From JBFWQM01 sp050249455 (GTDB lineage: Bacteria; Pseudomonadota; Alphaproteobacteria; MPNO01; VGEU01): 5,987 bases of DNA. Each line of letters starts with the position of its first letter. The stretch's first letter is position 1. Positions 1 to 5,880 of the stretch are shown here, one piece after another. The notes below the pieces were generated by a model. It did no database searches and was not told the origin of the DNA. It saw nothing but the letters and a program-made list of their open reading frames with translations. The stretch spans positions 1 to 5,987 of the forward strand of contig JBFWQM010000291.1 in the NCBI GenBank assembly GCA_050249455.1, in the 5' to 3' direction. The position numbers and the translations under genes were made by a program.

Positions 1-898
1 CCACGATGTTCTCCGGCCGGATCGCGATGGTGACGCCCAGGCTCGGCGCGTGCGGCTGGCGCGAGCGGCAGAGCAATATCCCGATCTCGGTGTCGATCGC
101 GGGCAGGTAGTCCGAGCCGTGCGGCTCCGACCCGCGGACCCGGCCCTTCACCAGGTTCGTCTTGCCGACGAAGTCGGCAACGAACGGGTTGCACGGCGCG
201 GAATAGATCTCCAGCGGGGTCCCCTCCTGGTCGATGCGGCCGTCGTGCATCACGGCGATGCGGTCCGACATCGTCAGCGCCTCGACCTGCTCGTGGGTGA
301 CGAACAGGGTGGTGACGCCGAGCCGCTTCGTCAGCGCCTTCAGCTCCTGGCGCATCTCCTCGCGCAGCTTGGCGTCGAGGTTGCTGAGCGGCTCGTCGAG
401 GAGGAGGACCTGCGGCTCGCCGACCAGCGCGCGGGCAAGCGCGAGGCGCTGCTGCTGGCCGCCGCTGAGGTCGGTGGCGGCGCGGCCGTGCAGCCCGTCC
501 AGCTTGACCAGCGCCAGGGCGTCGAGCGCGCGTCGTTCGATCTCCGCGCGCGGCGGCCGGGGGCGCAGGCGGCGCAGCGGGAACGCGACGTTGTCGAACA
601 CGCTGAGATGCGGCCAGATCGCATAGGACTGGAACACCATGCCGATCCGGCGCCGGTTCGGCGGCACCCAGACGCCGCGCCCGGCGTCGACCACCGCAGT
701 CCGCCCGACGACGATGCGCCCGCCGTCAGGCCGGTGCAGGCCGGCGACGCAGCGCAGCGTCGTGGTCTTGCCGCAGCCGCTCGGCCCCAGCAGCGTGTAG
801 AACTGGCCGGCCTCCACCTCGATCGAGACGCCATCGACCGCGACGTGGCGCTGCGCGCCGCCGCCATAGACCACGTTGAGGTCCTCGATCCTGATCAT
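1..898 (-). CDS. ABC importer ATPase, Fbp/PotA-like (partial, C-terminus off window)
   Basis: This is the nucleotide-binding subunit that would power the importer encoded just upstream; it acts on the cytoplasmic face of the inner membrane. The 299 visible residues start MIRIEDLNVVYGGG. They show every ATPase motif in order: A-loop Tyr11, Walker A GPSGCGKT (38-45), Q-loop Gln90 (VFQSYAIWPHLS), signature LSGGQQQR (144-151), Walker B LLLDEP (165-170), D-loop SNLD (172-175) and H-loop His202 (VTHEQ). A TOBE-like C-terminal region begins near 240 and is still running at the window edge (IRPENIV). Family members are usually about 350 residues, so roughly 50 are missing here. The ATG at 898 lies 25 bases after the permease stop and follows a G-rich stretch (GGGACGGGA) that can serve as ribosome binding site. 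Order and strand make it the last visible gene of the transporter set. The family is certain; the substrate cannot be read from the ATPase. Confidence 0.95.
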   Translation of the reverse strand, partial: MIRIEDLNVVYGGGAQRHVAVDGVSIEVEAGQFYTLLGPSGCGKTTTLRCVAGLHRPDGGRIVVGRTAVVDAGRGVWVPPNRRRIGMVFQSYAIWPHLSVFDNVAFPLRRLRPRPPRAEIERRALDALALVKLDGLHGRAATDLSGGQQQRLALARALVGEPQVLLLDEPLSNLDAKLREEMRQELKALTKRLGVTTLFVTHEQVEALTMSDRIAVMHDGRIDQEGTPLEIYSAPCNPFVADFVGKTNLVKGRVRGSEPHGSDYLPAIDTEIGILLCRSRQPHAPSLGVTIAIRPENIV

Positions 899-923
899 CG
901 GTCCCGTCCCGGCCGCCGGGCCA

Positions 924-2702
924 TCAGATGAGCTTCCATCGGTCGAGCGCCTTGGCGTAGACGAAGATCAGCGGCAGCGTGACCGCCAGCAGCAGCAGCG
1001 ACAGCACGGCGGCGGCGCCCTGCTGGCCGAACGCGAAGTTGCTCCACACGATGTAGGGAAGCGTCAGGTTGCCGCCCGTGGTCAGGAACATGACGACCGT
1101 CAGGTCGCGCGACGTCAGCAGCGCCGTCCACAGCCAGGTGAACAGCAGCGCCGGCGCCATCAGCGGCAGCAGGACGCGAAGGATGAGGTCGCCGGTCGTC
1201 GCGCCGCTCATCTGCGCGGCCTCGTCGAGCTCACGATGGATCTGGATCAGCGCGCTGTTGGTCATCCGCGAGCCGTAGCTGATGCGCACCACCACCGACG
1301 CGATGATCAGGATCCACAGCGTGCCGTAGATCGGCACCACCGGCCCGATCACGAACAGCCCGATCAGGAGGCTGGAGATCGAGAACAGCGTCGCCGGCAC
1401 GACGTGCGGCAGGAAGGCGAACACGTCGAACGCCGCCCGCCCGCGCACGTTCGACCGCAGGACCACCCACGAGAACGCGAACGACAGCACGGTGACGACG
1501 GTGGCGACCGAGACCGTCAGGATCGCGGTGTTCTTCAGCCCGGTCAGCGTCGTGCCCCAGTCGATAGAGCGGAAATTCTCGAGCGACAGCATCGCCAGCG
1601 ATTCGACGGTGGGCAGCTGGATGAACGGCAGCAACGCCGCCCACACCAGCACGATCAGCGGCAGCCCGAAGTTCAGGAGGAAGAACAGCACGACGAAGCC
1701 GACCGCCAGCCAGCGCAGGCGGCCGAGCGGCACCAGCATCGGCCGGTAGCCCTTGCCGGTGATCACCGCGTAGCGCCGGGCCCGCTTCTGCATGTCGTTG
1801 TAGAGCCAGCACATCGCGAGCGCCCAGATCACGAGCGGCGCGCTGGTCGCGGCCGCCGCGCCGTATTGCGGCGGGCCGGAGGTCGGGTTGAGGAGCACCA
1901 GCACGTAGGTACTGTAGGTGAAGATGCGCCGGCCCCAGCCGATGATCGCCGGCGTGTCGACCGCGGCGAAGCCGATGGTGAAGATGAAGATGGAGGCCGC
2001 CATGATCGCCGGCCACGCAAGCCGCAGGGTCACGGTAAAGAAGGTGGTCAGCGGATTGGCGCCGGCCATCGCGGCCGCCTCCTCGAGCGCCGGGTCCATC
2101 GCCCGGAACGCCGATGCGGTCATGATGAAGGCGAGCGGCGCCAGGCTGAGGCCCTGCACCCAGCCCATGCCGACGATGTTGTTGATGCTGAGGGCGGTGC
2201 CGGCGCCGAACGCCGCCTCGATCGCGGAGTTGACCAGCCCCACGGTCGGATGCAGCAGGAACACCCAGCCGATCGCCGGGATGAATCCGGGGATCAGCAC
2301 GGCGACGGTCATCATCGTGAAGATGAGCGGCTTGCCGGCGACGTCGGTGCGCGTGGCGAGCCAGGCGATCGGAATGCCGAACGCCAGCGAGACCACCAGA
2401 GTGACGGCGGCGAAGCCGGTGGTGTTGGCGAACACCCGCAGCACGAACGGGTCGGTGAACACCTCGCGGTAGGCGGCGACGCTGTACTCTGTCCCGAGAC
2501 CGCCGACCGATCCTTCCAGGATGCTGGTCCAGAAGATGAAGAGCAGGTTGCCGCCGATCAGCAGCGAGGCCAGAGTCACCGCGGCCAGGAGCCCGAGCCG
2601 CCACGGATCGCGGTCGCCCGGGGCGCGGCGCGCCGGCGGGCGGCGCCACGCCGCCGCGCCGAACGCCGCGCTGTCCGCCGCCGACTTCATGGTCGCCTTC
2701 AC
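924..2702 (-). CDS. Fused two-domain ABC permease, FbpB/ThiP type
   Basis: This is an inner-membrane permease forming the whole translocation path in one 592-residue chain. After a polar N-terminal tail of about 35 residues there are two homologous halves of about six hydrophobic helices each. Estimated helices lie near 36-60, 95-117, 126-150, 176-200, 229-250 and 284-301, then 330-356, 391-415, 425-450, 455-475, 511-535 and 560-585. Each half carries an EAA loop that docks the ATPase: EEAAAMAGANPL (207-218) and DEAAQMSGATTGD (493-505). This duplication is typical of the FbpB, SfuB and ThiP families. The start is uncertain. The longest frame uses GTG at 2702. An ATG four codons later, at 2690, has AAGG at suitable spacing and may be the true start, giving 588 residues. 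The gene begins 30 bases (GTG) or 42 bases (ATG) after the binding-protein stop. Function as an ABC permease is firm; the substrate is inferred only from neighbours. Confidence 0.93.
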   Translation of the reverse strand: MKATMKSAADSAAFGAAAWRRPPARRAPGDRDPWRLGLLAAVTLASLLIGGNLLFIFWTSILEGSVGGLGTEYSVAAYREVFTDPFVLRVFANTTGFAAVTLVVSLAFGIPIAWLATRTDVAGKPLIFTMMTVAVLIPGFIPAIGWVFLLHPTVGLVNSAIEAAFGAGTALSINNIVGMGWVQGLSLAPLAFIMTASAFRAMDPALEEAAAMAGANPLTTFFTVTLRLAWPAIMAASIFIFTIGFAAVDTPAIIGWGRRIFTYSTYVLVLLNPTSGPPQYGAAAATSAPLVIWALAMCWLYNDMQKRARRYAVITGKGYRPMLVPLGRLRWLAVGFVVLFFLLNFGLPLIVLVWAALLPFIQLPTVESLAMLSLENFRSIDWGTTLTGLKNTAILTVSVATVVTVLSFAFSWVVLRSNVRGRAAFDVFAFLPHVVPATLFSISSLLIGLFVIGPVVPIYGTLWILIIASVVVRISYGSRMTNSALIQIHRELDEAAQMSGATTGDLILRVLLPLMAPALLFTWLWTALLTSRDLTVVMFLTTGGNLTLPYIVWSNFAFGQQGAAAVLSLLLLAVTLPLIFVYAKALDRWKLI

Positions 2703-2732
2703 GATCCTGCCGCGGGGCCCGTGCCGCCTGCC

Positions 2733-3830
2733 CTACCGCCCTTCGCGGATGATCTTCAGGATGTCGTTGCGCGCCGCCGTGGCCTCCGGATGCGTCATGT
2801 ACCAGCGCGCGTCGACCTCCACCGGCTTGGCGCCGTTCCTGACCGCCGCATCGAGCCGGGCCGCCAGCTTCGATCCGGGCAGCTGGTGCAGGTCGGCGCG
2901 CCACAGGTCCCACTGCAGCCGCTGGCCTTCCTCGGTCACCAAATAGGCGATCAGCAGCTTGGCGGCGTTCGGGTGCTGCGCGTTGCTGGGCACCAGGCCG
3001 TAGAAGTAGCTGAGCGGCGTGTAGTCGCGCAGCAACAGCTGGTCGACCGGCAGGCCGGCCTCCTTCATCTTGATCGCGTCGATCGGGCCGCAGTCGAACA
3101 TCATGGCGGCGAACTCGCCGGTGCCGACGCGGTTCTGGTCGGTGCAGTTGATCAGGCCGGCGACCTGCGGCGAGAAGCGCTTGACGAAATCGAGCGCCTT
3201 GTCGCGGCCCATGATGTCGTTGGCGGCGAGCACGTCGAGCGCGACGCCCTGCGGGTTGGTCGCGAGCTTGCCCTTGAACTGCGGCGCCAGCCAGCCTTCG
3301 AGCGTCTGCGGCGGGCTGGGGACCAGCTTGGTGTTGTAGGTGACGCCGTACATGGTGGAGGCGAGCCTGAGCACGCCGCCGTCGAGCTCGACGATGGCGG
3401 GCGTCACGCGGCCGGGCAGCAGCTTCTGCCAGTCGACCTTCGTCAGCAGGTTGTTCTCCGCCATCATCGGCAGGACGTTGGACACCGCGATGTAGACGTC
3501 GGTGCCGGCCGGCGTCTTCGCCTTCGCCTCGTTGGCGATCTGGAACGCGAGCTGGATCAGGCTGCCGGTCGGGGTGTGGCTCATCTTCACCTGCGAGCCG
3601 AACATCTTGTTCATGTTCTGCTCGATCGTCGCGAGGCCGCGGGCGCCGCCGAGCAGGTTGCCCGGCCAGATCACCTTGAGCGCGCCTTCCTTGTTCGCCT
3701 CTGCGACGACGGCCTTCATCTCGGCGCTGAGCTCGGCGGCGTGCGCCGCGGCGCCGGCCAGGACGACGGCCGATGCCGCGGCAGCAGCGGCGGCGAACCG
3801 GCGTAGACAGTTGATCTCCTGCGCCCACAT
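2733..3830 (-). CDS. Periplasmic substrate-binding protein, Fbp/AfuA-like
   Basis: This is the extracytoplasmic solute receptor of the importer, 365 residues. A Sec signal is visible: Arg10-Arg11, an Ala/Val-rich core (12-28) and a probable cleavage after AHA or HAA near residue 31-32. The mature part has the landmarks of the ABC binding-protein family that contains FbpA and AfuA: EANKEGALKVIWPG (44-57), YGVTYNTKLV (161-170), WLAPQFKGKL (180-189), RVGTGEF (234-240) and HPNAAKLLIAYLVTEEGQ (286-303). In FbpA proteins a Tyr-Tyr pair after the GE segment holds ferric iron; here that place reads DCGPIDA (246-252), so iron binding in that way looks unlikely. The ATG at 3830 is well chosen because AAGGGGAGGT sits 6 bases before it. 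The gene follows the cupin after an 81-base gap and precedes the permease. An organic acid, possibly the dioxygenase substrate, is a reasonable guess but not shown. Confidence 0.92.
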   Translation of the reverse strand: MWAQEINCLRRFAAAAAAASAVVLAGAAAHAAELSAEMKAVVAEANKEGALKVIWPGNLLGGARGLATIEQNMNKMFGSQVKMSHTPTGSLIQLAFQIANEAKAKTPAGTDVYIAVSNVLPMMAENNLLTKVDWQKLLPGRVTPAIVELDGGVLRLASTMYGVTYNTKLVPSPPQTLEGWLAPQFKGKLATNPQGVALDVLAANDIMGRDKALDFVKRFSPQVAGLINCTDQNRVGTGEFAAMMFDCGPIDAIKMKEAGLPVDQLLLRDYTPLSYFYGLVPSNAQHPNAAKLLIAYLVTEEGQRLQWDLWRADLHQLPGSKLAARLDAAVRNGAKPVEVDARWYMTHPEATAARNDILKIIREGR

Positions 3831-3836
3831 GAGCGT

Positions 3837-3846
3837 ACCTCCCCTT
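3837..3846 (-). promoter_or_regulatory. Strong ribosome binding site of the binding-protein gene
   Basis: On the minus strand the bases read AAGGGGAGGT, a near-perfect anti-16S match, 6 bases before the ATG at 3830. It is the strongest site in the transporter part and fits the high binding-protein expression usual for ABC importers. It fixes the start of that gene. Confidence 0.8.
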
Positions 3847-3866
3847 TCAGGTTTTGCTTCTTGCCG

Positions 3867-3883
3867 GCACCGGCGGCCGGCGC
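3867..3883 (-). other. Short G/C hairpin between cupin and transporter genes
   Basis: In the 81-base gap the minus-strand transcript reads GCGCCGG-CCG-CCGGTGC. It can fold into a 7-bp stem (one G-U pair) with a 3-base loop. No run of U follows, so it is not a standard intrinsic terminator. It could be an mRNA-stability or processing element separating the catabolic and transport parts, or chance in GC-rich DNA. The rest of the gap holds only the ribosome binding site; no convincing promoter was seen. Confidence 0.3.
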
Positions 3884-3911
3884 AGGGCGCGCCGTCCGCC
3901 CTTCGTGCGCG

Positions 3912-4274
3912 TCACTTCCTCTGCTGGTATTGGGTCAGGTGCCGGTAGTCGTCGCGGATCGGCGCGAAGATGTCGAGGTTGAGCACCGTCTCGGTCCCCA
4001 CCGGCTCGGCGTAGTGCATCACGCCGGGCGGGATGCGGATCACGCTGCCGGGCCCGGCGGTGATGACCTCGTCCCCGACGTGGAAGTTCGCCGTCCCCTG
4101 CACGATGTAGACGACCTGCTCGAACGGGTGGCTGTGCGGGTTCACCTGCATGCCCGGCTCCAGCCAATTCATCACCATCATCGCGTTGTCGCCCTGGAAC
4201 CCGGCGCGCGAGACGCCCTTGCGCACGACCTCCCGGGGCAGCTCGTTCCAGTTGATCTTCTCGACCTTGGTCAT
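3912..4274 (-). CDS. Small single-domain cupin protein
   Basis: This is a 120-residue one-domain cupin, probably a cytoplasmic metal-binding beta-barrel. Cupin motif 1 runs from Gly41 to Gly60 with His47, His49 and Gln53 (PHSHPFEQVVYIVQG). The usual Glu ligand position is Gln53, a substitution found in other HSHPxEQ cupins. Motif 2 is GSVIRIPPGVMH (76-87) with His87 as the remaining ligand. All four metal positions are thus filled, so it could be an enzyme, such as a small dioxygenase, isomerase or lyase, or a sensor or accessory protein. The ATG at 4274 shares ATGA with the stop of the dioxygenase gene, so translation is likely coupled; a weak GGTG lies 5 bases upstream. That link suggests a role in the same aromatic pathway. 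Its reaction cannot be told from sequence alone. Confidence 0.9.
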   Translation of the reverse strand: MTKVEKINWNELPREVVRKGVSRAGFQGDNAMMVMNWLEPGMQVNPHSHPFEQVVYIVQGTANFHVGDEVITAGPGSVIRIPPGVMHYAEPVGTETVLNLDIFAPIRDDYRHLTQYQQRK

Positions 4275-5224
4275 GCGTGCACCATGCCGAGCGCCACACC
4301 GTACTCGACGGTCTGGGCGTAGATGTCCTGGACCGGCGGCTTGCCGCCGGCGGCGGCGTGCGCGGCGCACGCCGCGATCCAGGTGTAGATTTCGACCGAG
4401 CCGATGCCGGCCTGCTCGACCAGCTCGGCCGGCTTCCATTTGTCCGCCTTGTCGACCCGGCCGGTCGTCACGAACTCCAGAAATTCGAGGTCGAGGTCGC
4501 GGTTGAGCTTGCAGTCGGCCGCGGTGATGCCGCCGGAGCCGAGCGCGACCGCCGCCTCGCGGTGGATCGCGTCCATGTGGTCGAGCCACGCCGTCAGCTT
4601 CGGCTGGTCCTCGTGCGGGCCGAGCATCTGGTAGGTGGTGATCATTTCGTCCGCCGTGCCGTAGGGCGGGAAGATCACCGTCGGGTTGTGCGACAGCCCG
4701 CCCGAGCCGATGAACAGGACACGCTTGCCGAGCTCCTTGGCGTAGCGCCCCACCGCGTCGCCGAGCGCCTTGCTGCGCCGGAACGGCGGCAGCGGGCTGG
4801 TCATGATGTTGAACACGATCGGGATCGTCGGGTAGCGGTCGAGCGCGCCGCACACGTTGACGATCGTCTGCGACAGGCCGTGGTCGATCGCGAGGTCGTA
4901 GGAGACCGCGATGTCGATGTCGCTCTCGTGCAGCGCCGCCGCGCAGCCGACCGCTGTCTTCTCCGGCACGTTCAGCGTGCCGGCATGGCCGCCGATGTCG
5001 GCGGTGGCGTGCGCGGCGATGCCGATGCAGAACGGCGGCGCCAGCTTGCGGAACAGCGAGGTGTAGTGGTCGGGGCCGAACGCGATGACGAGCTCGGGGT
5101 CGAACGCGGCGATCTCCGCCGCGCGGCGCGCGAACAGGTCTTTGATTGCCTCGTGCTCCTTGGGCGCCTTGGAGAAGCAGTGCATCAGCGGCGAATGGGA
5201 TGCGCAGAAGACGGCGGTATTCAT
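4271..5224 (-). CDS. Class III extradiol ring-cleavage dioxygenase, LigB/MhpB-like
   Basis: This is a non-haem Fe(II) enzyme expected to open a catecholic ring next to its hydroxyl pair, in the cytoplasm. The 317 residues resemble E. coli MhpB (2,3-dihydroxyphenylpropionate 1,2-dioxygenase) along the chain from memory: ASHSPL (8-13), FDPELVIAFGPDHY (41-54), APPFCIGI (62-69), IDIAVSYDLAIDHGLSQ (103-119) and KRVLFIGSGGLSHNP (167-181). His115 and His179, known acid/base residues of MhpB, are present at the same numbers. His10 and His53 fit the LigB-family iron histidines, and Glu278 (SVEIYTW) is the likely third ligand by analogy to LigB. One chain holds the full domain, with no LigA-like small subunit nearby. 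The ATG at 5224 overlaps the previous stop (ATGA) and has GGGAGA 10 bases upstream. The substrate is unknown: the middle and C-terminal parts differ from MhpB as I recall it, so the name should stay at family level. Confidence 0.93.
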   Translation of the reverse strand: MNTAVFCASHSPLMHCFSKAPKEHEAIKDLFARRAAEIAAFDPELVIAFGPDHYTSLFRKLAPPFCIGIAAHATADIGGHAGTLNVPEKTAVGCAAALHESDIDIAVSYDLAIDHGLSQTIVNVCGALDRYPTIPIVFNIMTSPLPPFRRSKALGDAVGRYAKELGKRVLFIGSGGLSHNPTVIFPPYGTADEMITTYQMLGPHEDQPKLTAWLDHMDAIHREAAVALGSGGITAADCKLNRDLDLEFLEFVTTGRVDKADKWKPAELVEQAGIGSVEIYTWIAACAAHAAAGGKPPVQDIYAQTVEYGVALGMVHA

Positions 5225-5736
5225 GATCTCGCGTTCTCCCTGGCGGACAGCGGCAGCACGGTGGTCCGTGCCGGGTCGGCGAAGATGTCGGTGAGCTGGC
5301 GCGACTGGAACATCCAGCGCCCGTCGCGGTGGACGAACACGTCCTCGACGTCGGCGACCAGCAGCGGCTGGGCGGGCAGCGGCGGCGTGCCGTTCTCGGC
5401 GAAGATCAGCATGATCGACTGGCCGGACCAGTGCGTCGCGTCGATCTCCTGGAACCGCATGTTGGTCATGATGTGGCGCGCGGTGCGCGGCCCGGCGGCG
5501 GCGCGCAGCCGGTAGGCCTCGCGGATCGCCTCGCGGCCGGTGCTGCGCCGGCCCGGGCCCTGGCCGTACCAGCCGTCCGGCGCGAACAGGTCGGCCGCAG
5601 AGCCCACCGGGCCGCGGTCGACGCAATAGGCGAACTCGATCACCAGTTCTTCGAGCGCGGCGCGGACGGCGCGGGTGCGGTCCGACGCGGCAGGCGGTGG
5701 CGCCGGTGCGGCGCCCGACACGGGCTGGGTAGTCAC
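5221..5736 (-). CDS. SnoaL/NTF2-like protein, first gene of the operon
   Basis: This is a 171-residue protein of the NTF2/SnoaL fold, a cone-shaped alpha+beta barrel used by polyketide cyclases, scytalone dehydratase-like enzymes and the small subunits of ring-hydroxylating dioxygenases. After a Pro/Ala-rich tail (5-17) come the family landmarks: a first helix with EFAYCVDRG (34-42), LFAPDGWY (50-57), GREAIREAY (67-75), RHIMTN (87-92) and DGRWMFQSRQLTDIF (138-152). Tyr37, Asp40 and His88 line up with the kind of residues that line the pocket in scytalone dehydratase-like members; this is inference. The start is the GTG at 5736 because AGGGAGGT lies just before it; a farther ATG at 5763 has no such site. 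The stop overlaps the dioxygenase start (ATGA). A cyclase, dehydratase or isomerase acting on the ring substrate or product is plausible. Without a large Rieske subunit nearby, a hydroxylase beta subunit is less likely. Confidence 0.85.
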   Translation of the reverse strand: MTTQPVSGAAPAPPPAASDRTRAVRAALEELVIEFAYCVDRGPVGSAADLFAPDGWYGQGPGRRSTGREAIREAYRLRAAAGPRTARHIMTNMRFQEIDATHWSGQSIMLIFAENGTPPLPAQPLLVADVEDVFVHRDGRWMFQSRQLTDIFADPARTTVLPLSARENARS

Positions 5737-5740
5737 GGCG

Positions 5741-5748
5741 ACCTCCCT
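5741..5748 (-). promoter_or_regulatory. Ribosome binding site deciding the GTG start at 5736
   Basis: The minus strand reads AGGGAGGT followed by CGCC and GTG. The core GGAGG is 5 bases from the start codon. This favours GTG at 5736 over the ATG at 5763 as the first codon of the SnoaL-like gene. Confidence 0.75.
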
Positions 5749-5755
5749 GGCTCTG

Positions 5756-5771
5756 CCGCGCATCGGCGCGG
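5756..5771 (-). other. Perfect 6-bp hairpin in the operon leader
   Basis: CCGCGC and GCGCGG flank a 4-base loop, giving a perfect stem-loop in the untranslated leader about 20 bases before the GTG start. It could influence mRNA stability or translation, but short G/C stems occur often by chance in such DNA. Confidence 0.25.
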
Positions 5772-5788
5772 TGGCGATTGCCCGCCAT

Positions 5789-5817
5789 TTGGCCGCCGGC
5801 CTTCCATTCAGTAAAAT
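5789..5817 (+). promoter_or_regulatory. Candidate promoter for the LysR-type gene
   Basis: TTGGCC (5789-5794) and TAAAAT (5812-5817) are separated by 17 bases, the ideal sigma-70 spacing, and point to the regulator starting at 5881. A second possible -10, TATGAT at 5849-5854, lies nearer the gene but has no good -35 at normal distance. These are motif matches only. Confidence 0.35.
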
Positions 5818-5841
5818 AGATTTGCCGTGCCTTGCATAAAA
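5813..5841 (-). promoter_or_regulatory. Candidate promoter for the dioxygenase operon
   Basis: On the minus strand TATTTT (5818-5813) is a fair -10, with a poor -35 (TTTTAT, 5841-5836) 17 bases upstream. A weak -35 is usual for promoters needing an activator such as a LysR protein. The -35 lies inside the 18-bp palindrome, so a protein bound there would touch the polymerase site. It also overlaps the candidate regulator promoter back to back. Confidence 0.3.
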
Positions 5842-5852
5842 AATTTTTTATG
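5835..5852. promoter_or_regulatory. Perfect 18-bp AT-rich palindrome, possible operator
   Basis: The sequence CATAAAAAATTTTTTATG is a perfect inverted repeat of two 9-base arms with no spacer, in the middle of the divergent control region and in sharp contrast to the GC-rich surroundings. The A6T6 core should be curved or rigid. A regulator dimer, plausibly the divergent LysR protein, may bind here. The even-centred symmetry does not match a classic T-N11-A box, so another factor or a purely structural role is possible. Confidence 0.45.
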
Positions 5853-5880
5853 ATTGGGTCGGACTCGCCAGGAAGCGCCC

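Noticed and set aside
50..931. A 293-codon open frame on the plus strand at the left edge
   Set aside because: It is the antisense of the ABC ATPase, which has all nucleotide-binding motifs intact.
876..3806. A 976-codon open frame on the plus strand
   Set aside because: It lies opposite the permease and binding-protein genes. Its translation is a low-complexity mix of Arg, Gln, His, Asp and Gly with no domain, as expected from the antisense of GC-rich genes.
1231..3828. An 865-codon open frame on the minus strand in another frame
   Set aside because: It runs out of phase through the binding protein and permease and is dominated by Arg, Ala, Gly and Pro, whereas the overlapping frames carry full family motifs.
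2733..3830. Calling the transporter a ferric-iron uptake system outright
   Set aside because: The family similarity is real, but the adjacent-tyrosine iron ligands were not found at the expected place and the neighbours are aromatic-cleavage genes.
4275..4853. Extension of the cupin frame upstream through the dioxygenase
   Set aside because: The frame stays open upstream only as an Arg/Pro-rich shadow. The cupin fold starts right after the ATG at 4274, which makes the usual ATGA overlap.
4277..5515. A 412-codon open frame on the plus strand opposite the dioxygenase
   Set aside because: The product is Arg/Val/Asp-rich without a recognisable fold, and the minus-strand frame has clear LigB-family motifs and catalytic histidines.
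5737..5763. Extension of the SnoaL-like gene to the ATG at 5763
   Set aside because: The in-frame GTG at 5736 has an excellent ribosome binding site that would lie inside the longer version, and the added residues (MRGRAREVA) show no family similarity.
5835..5852. Reading the palindrome as an intrinsic terminator for either direction
   Set aside because: It lies between two divergent starts with no upstream gene to end, and the stem is purely A-T without the G/C stem such terminators need.
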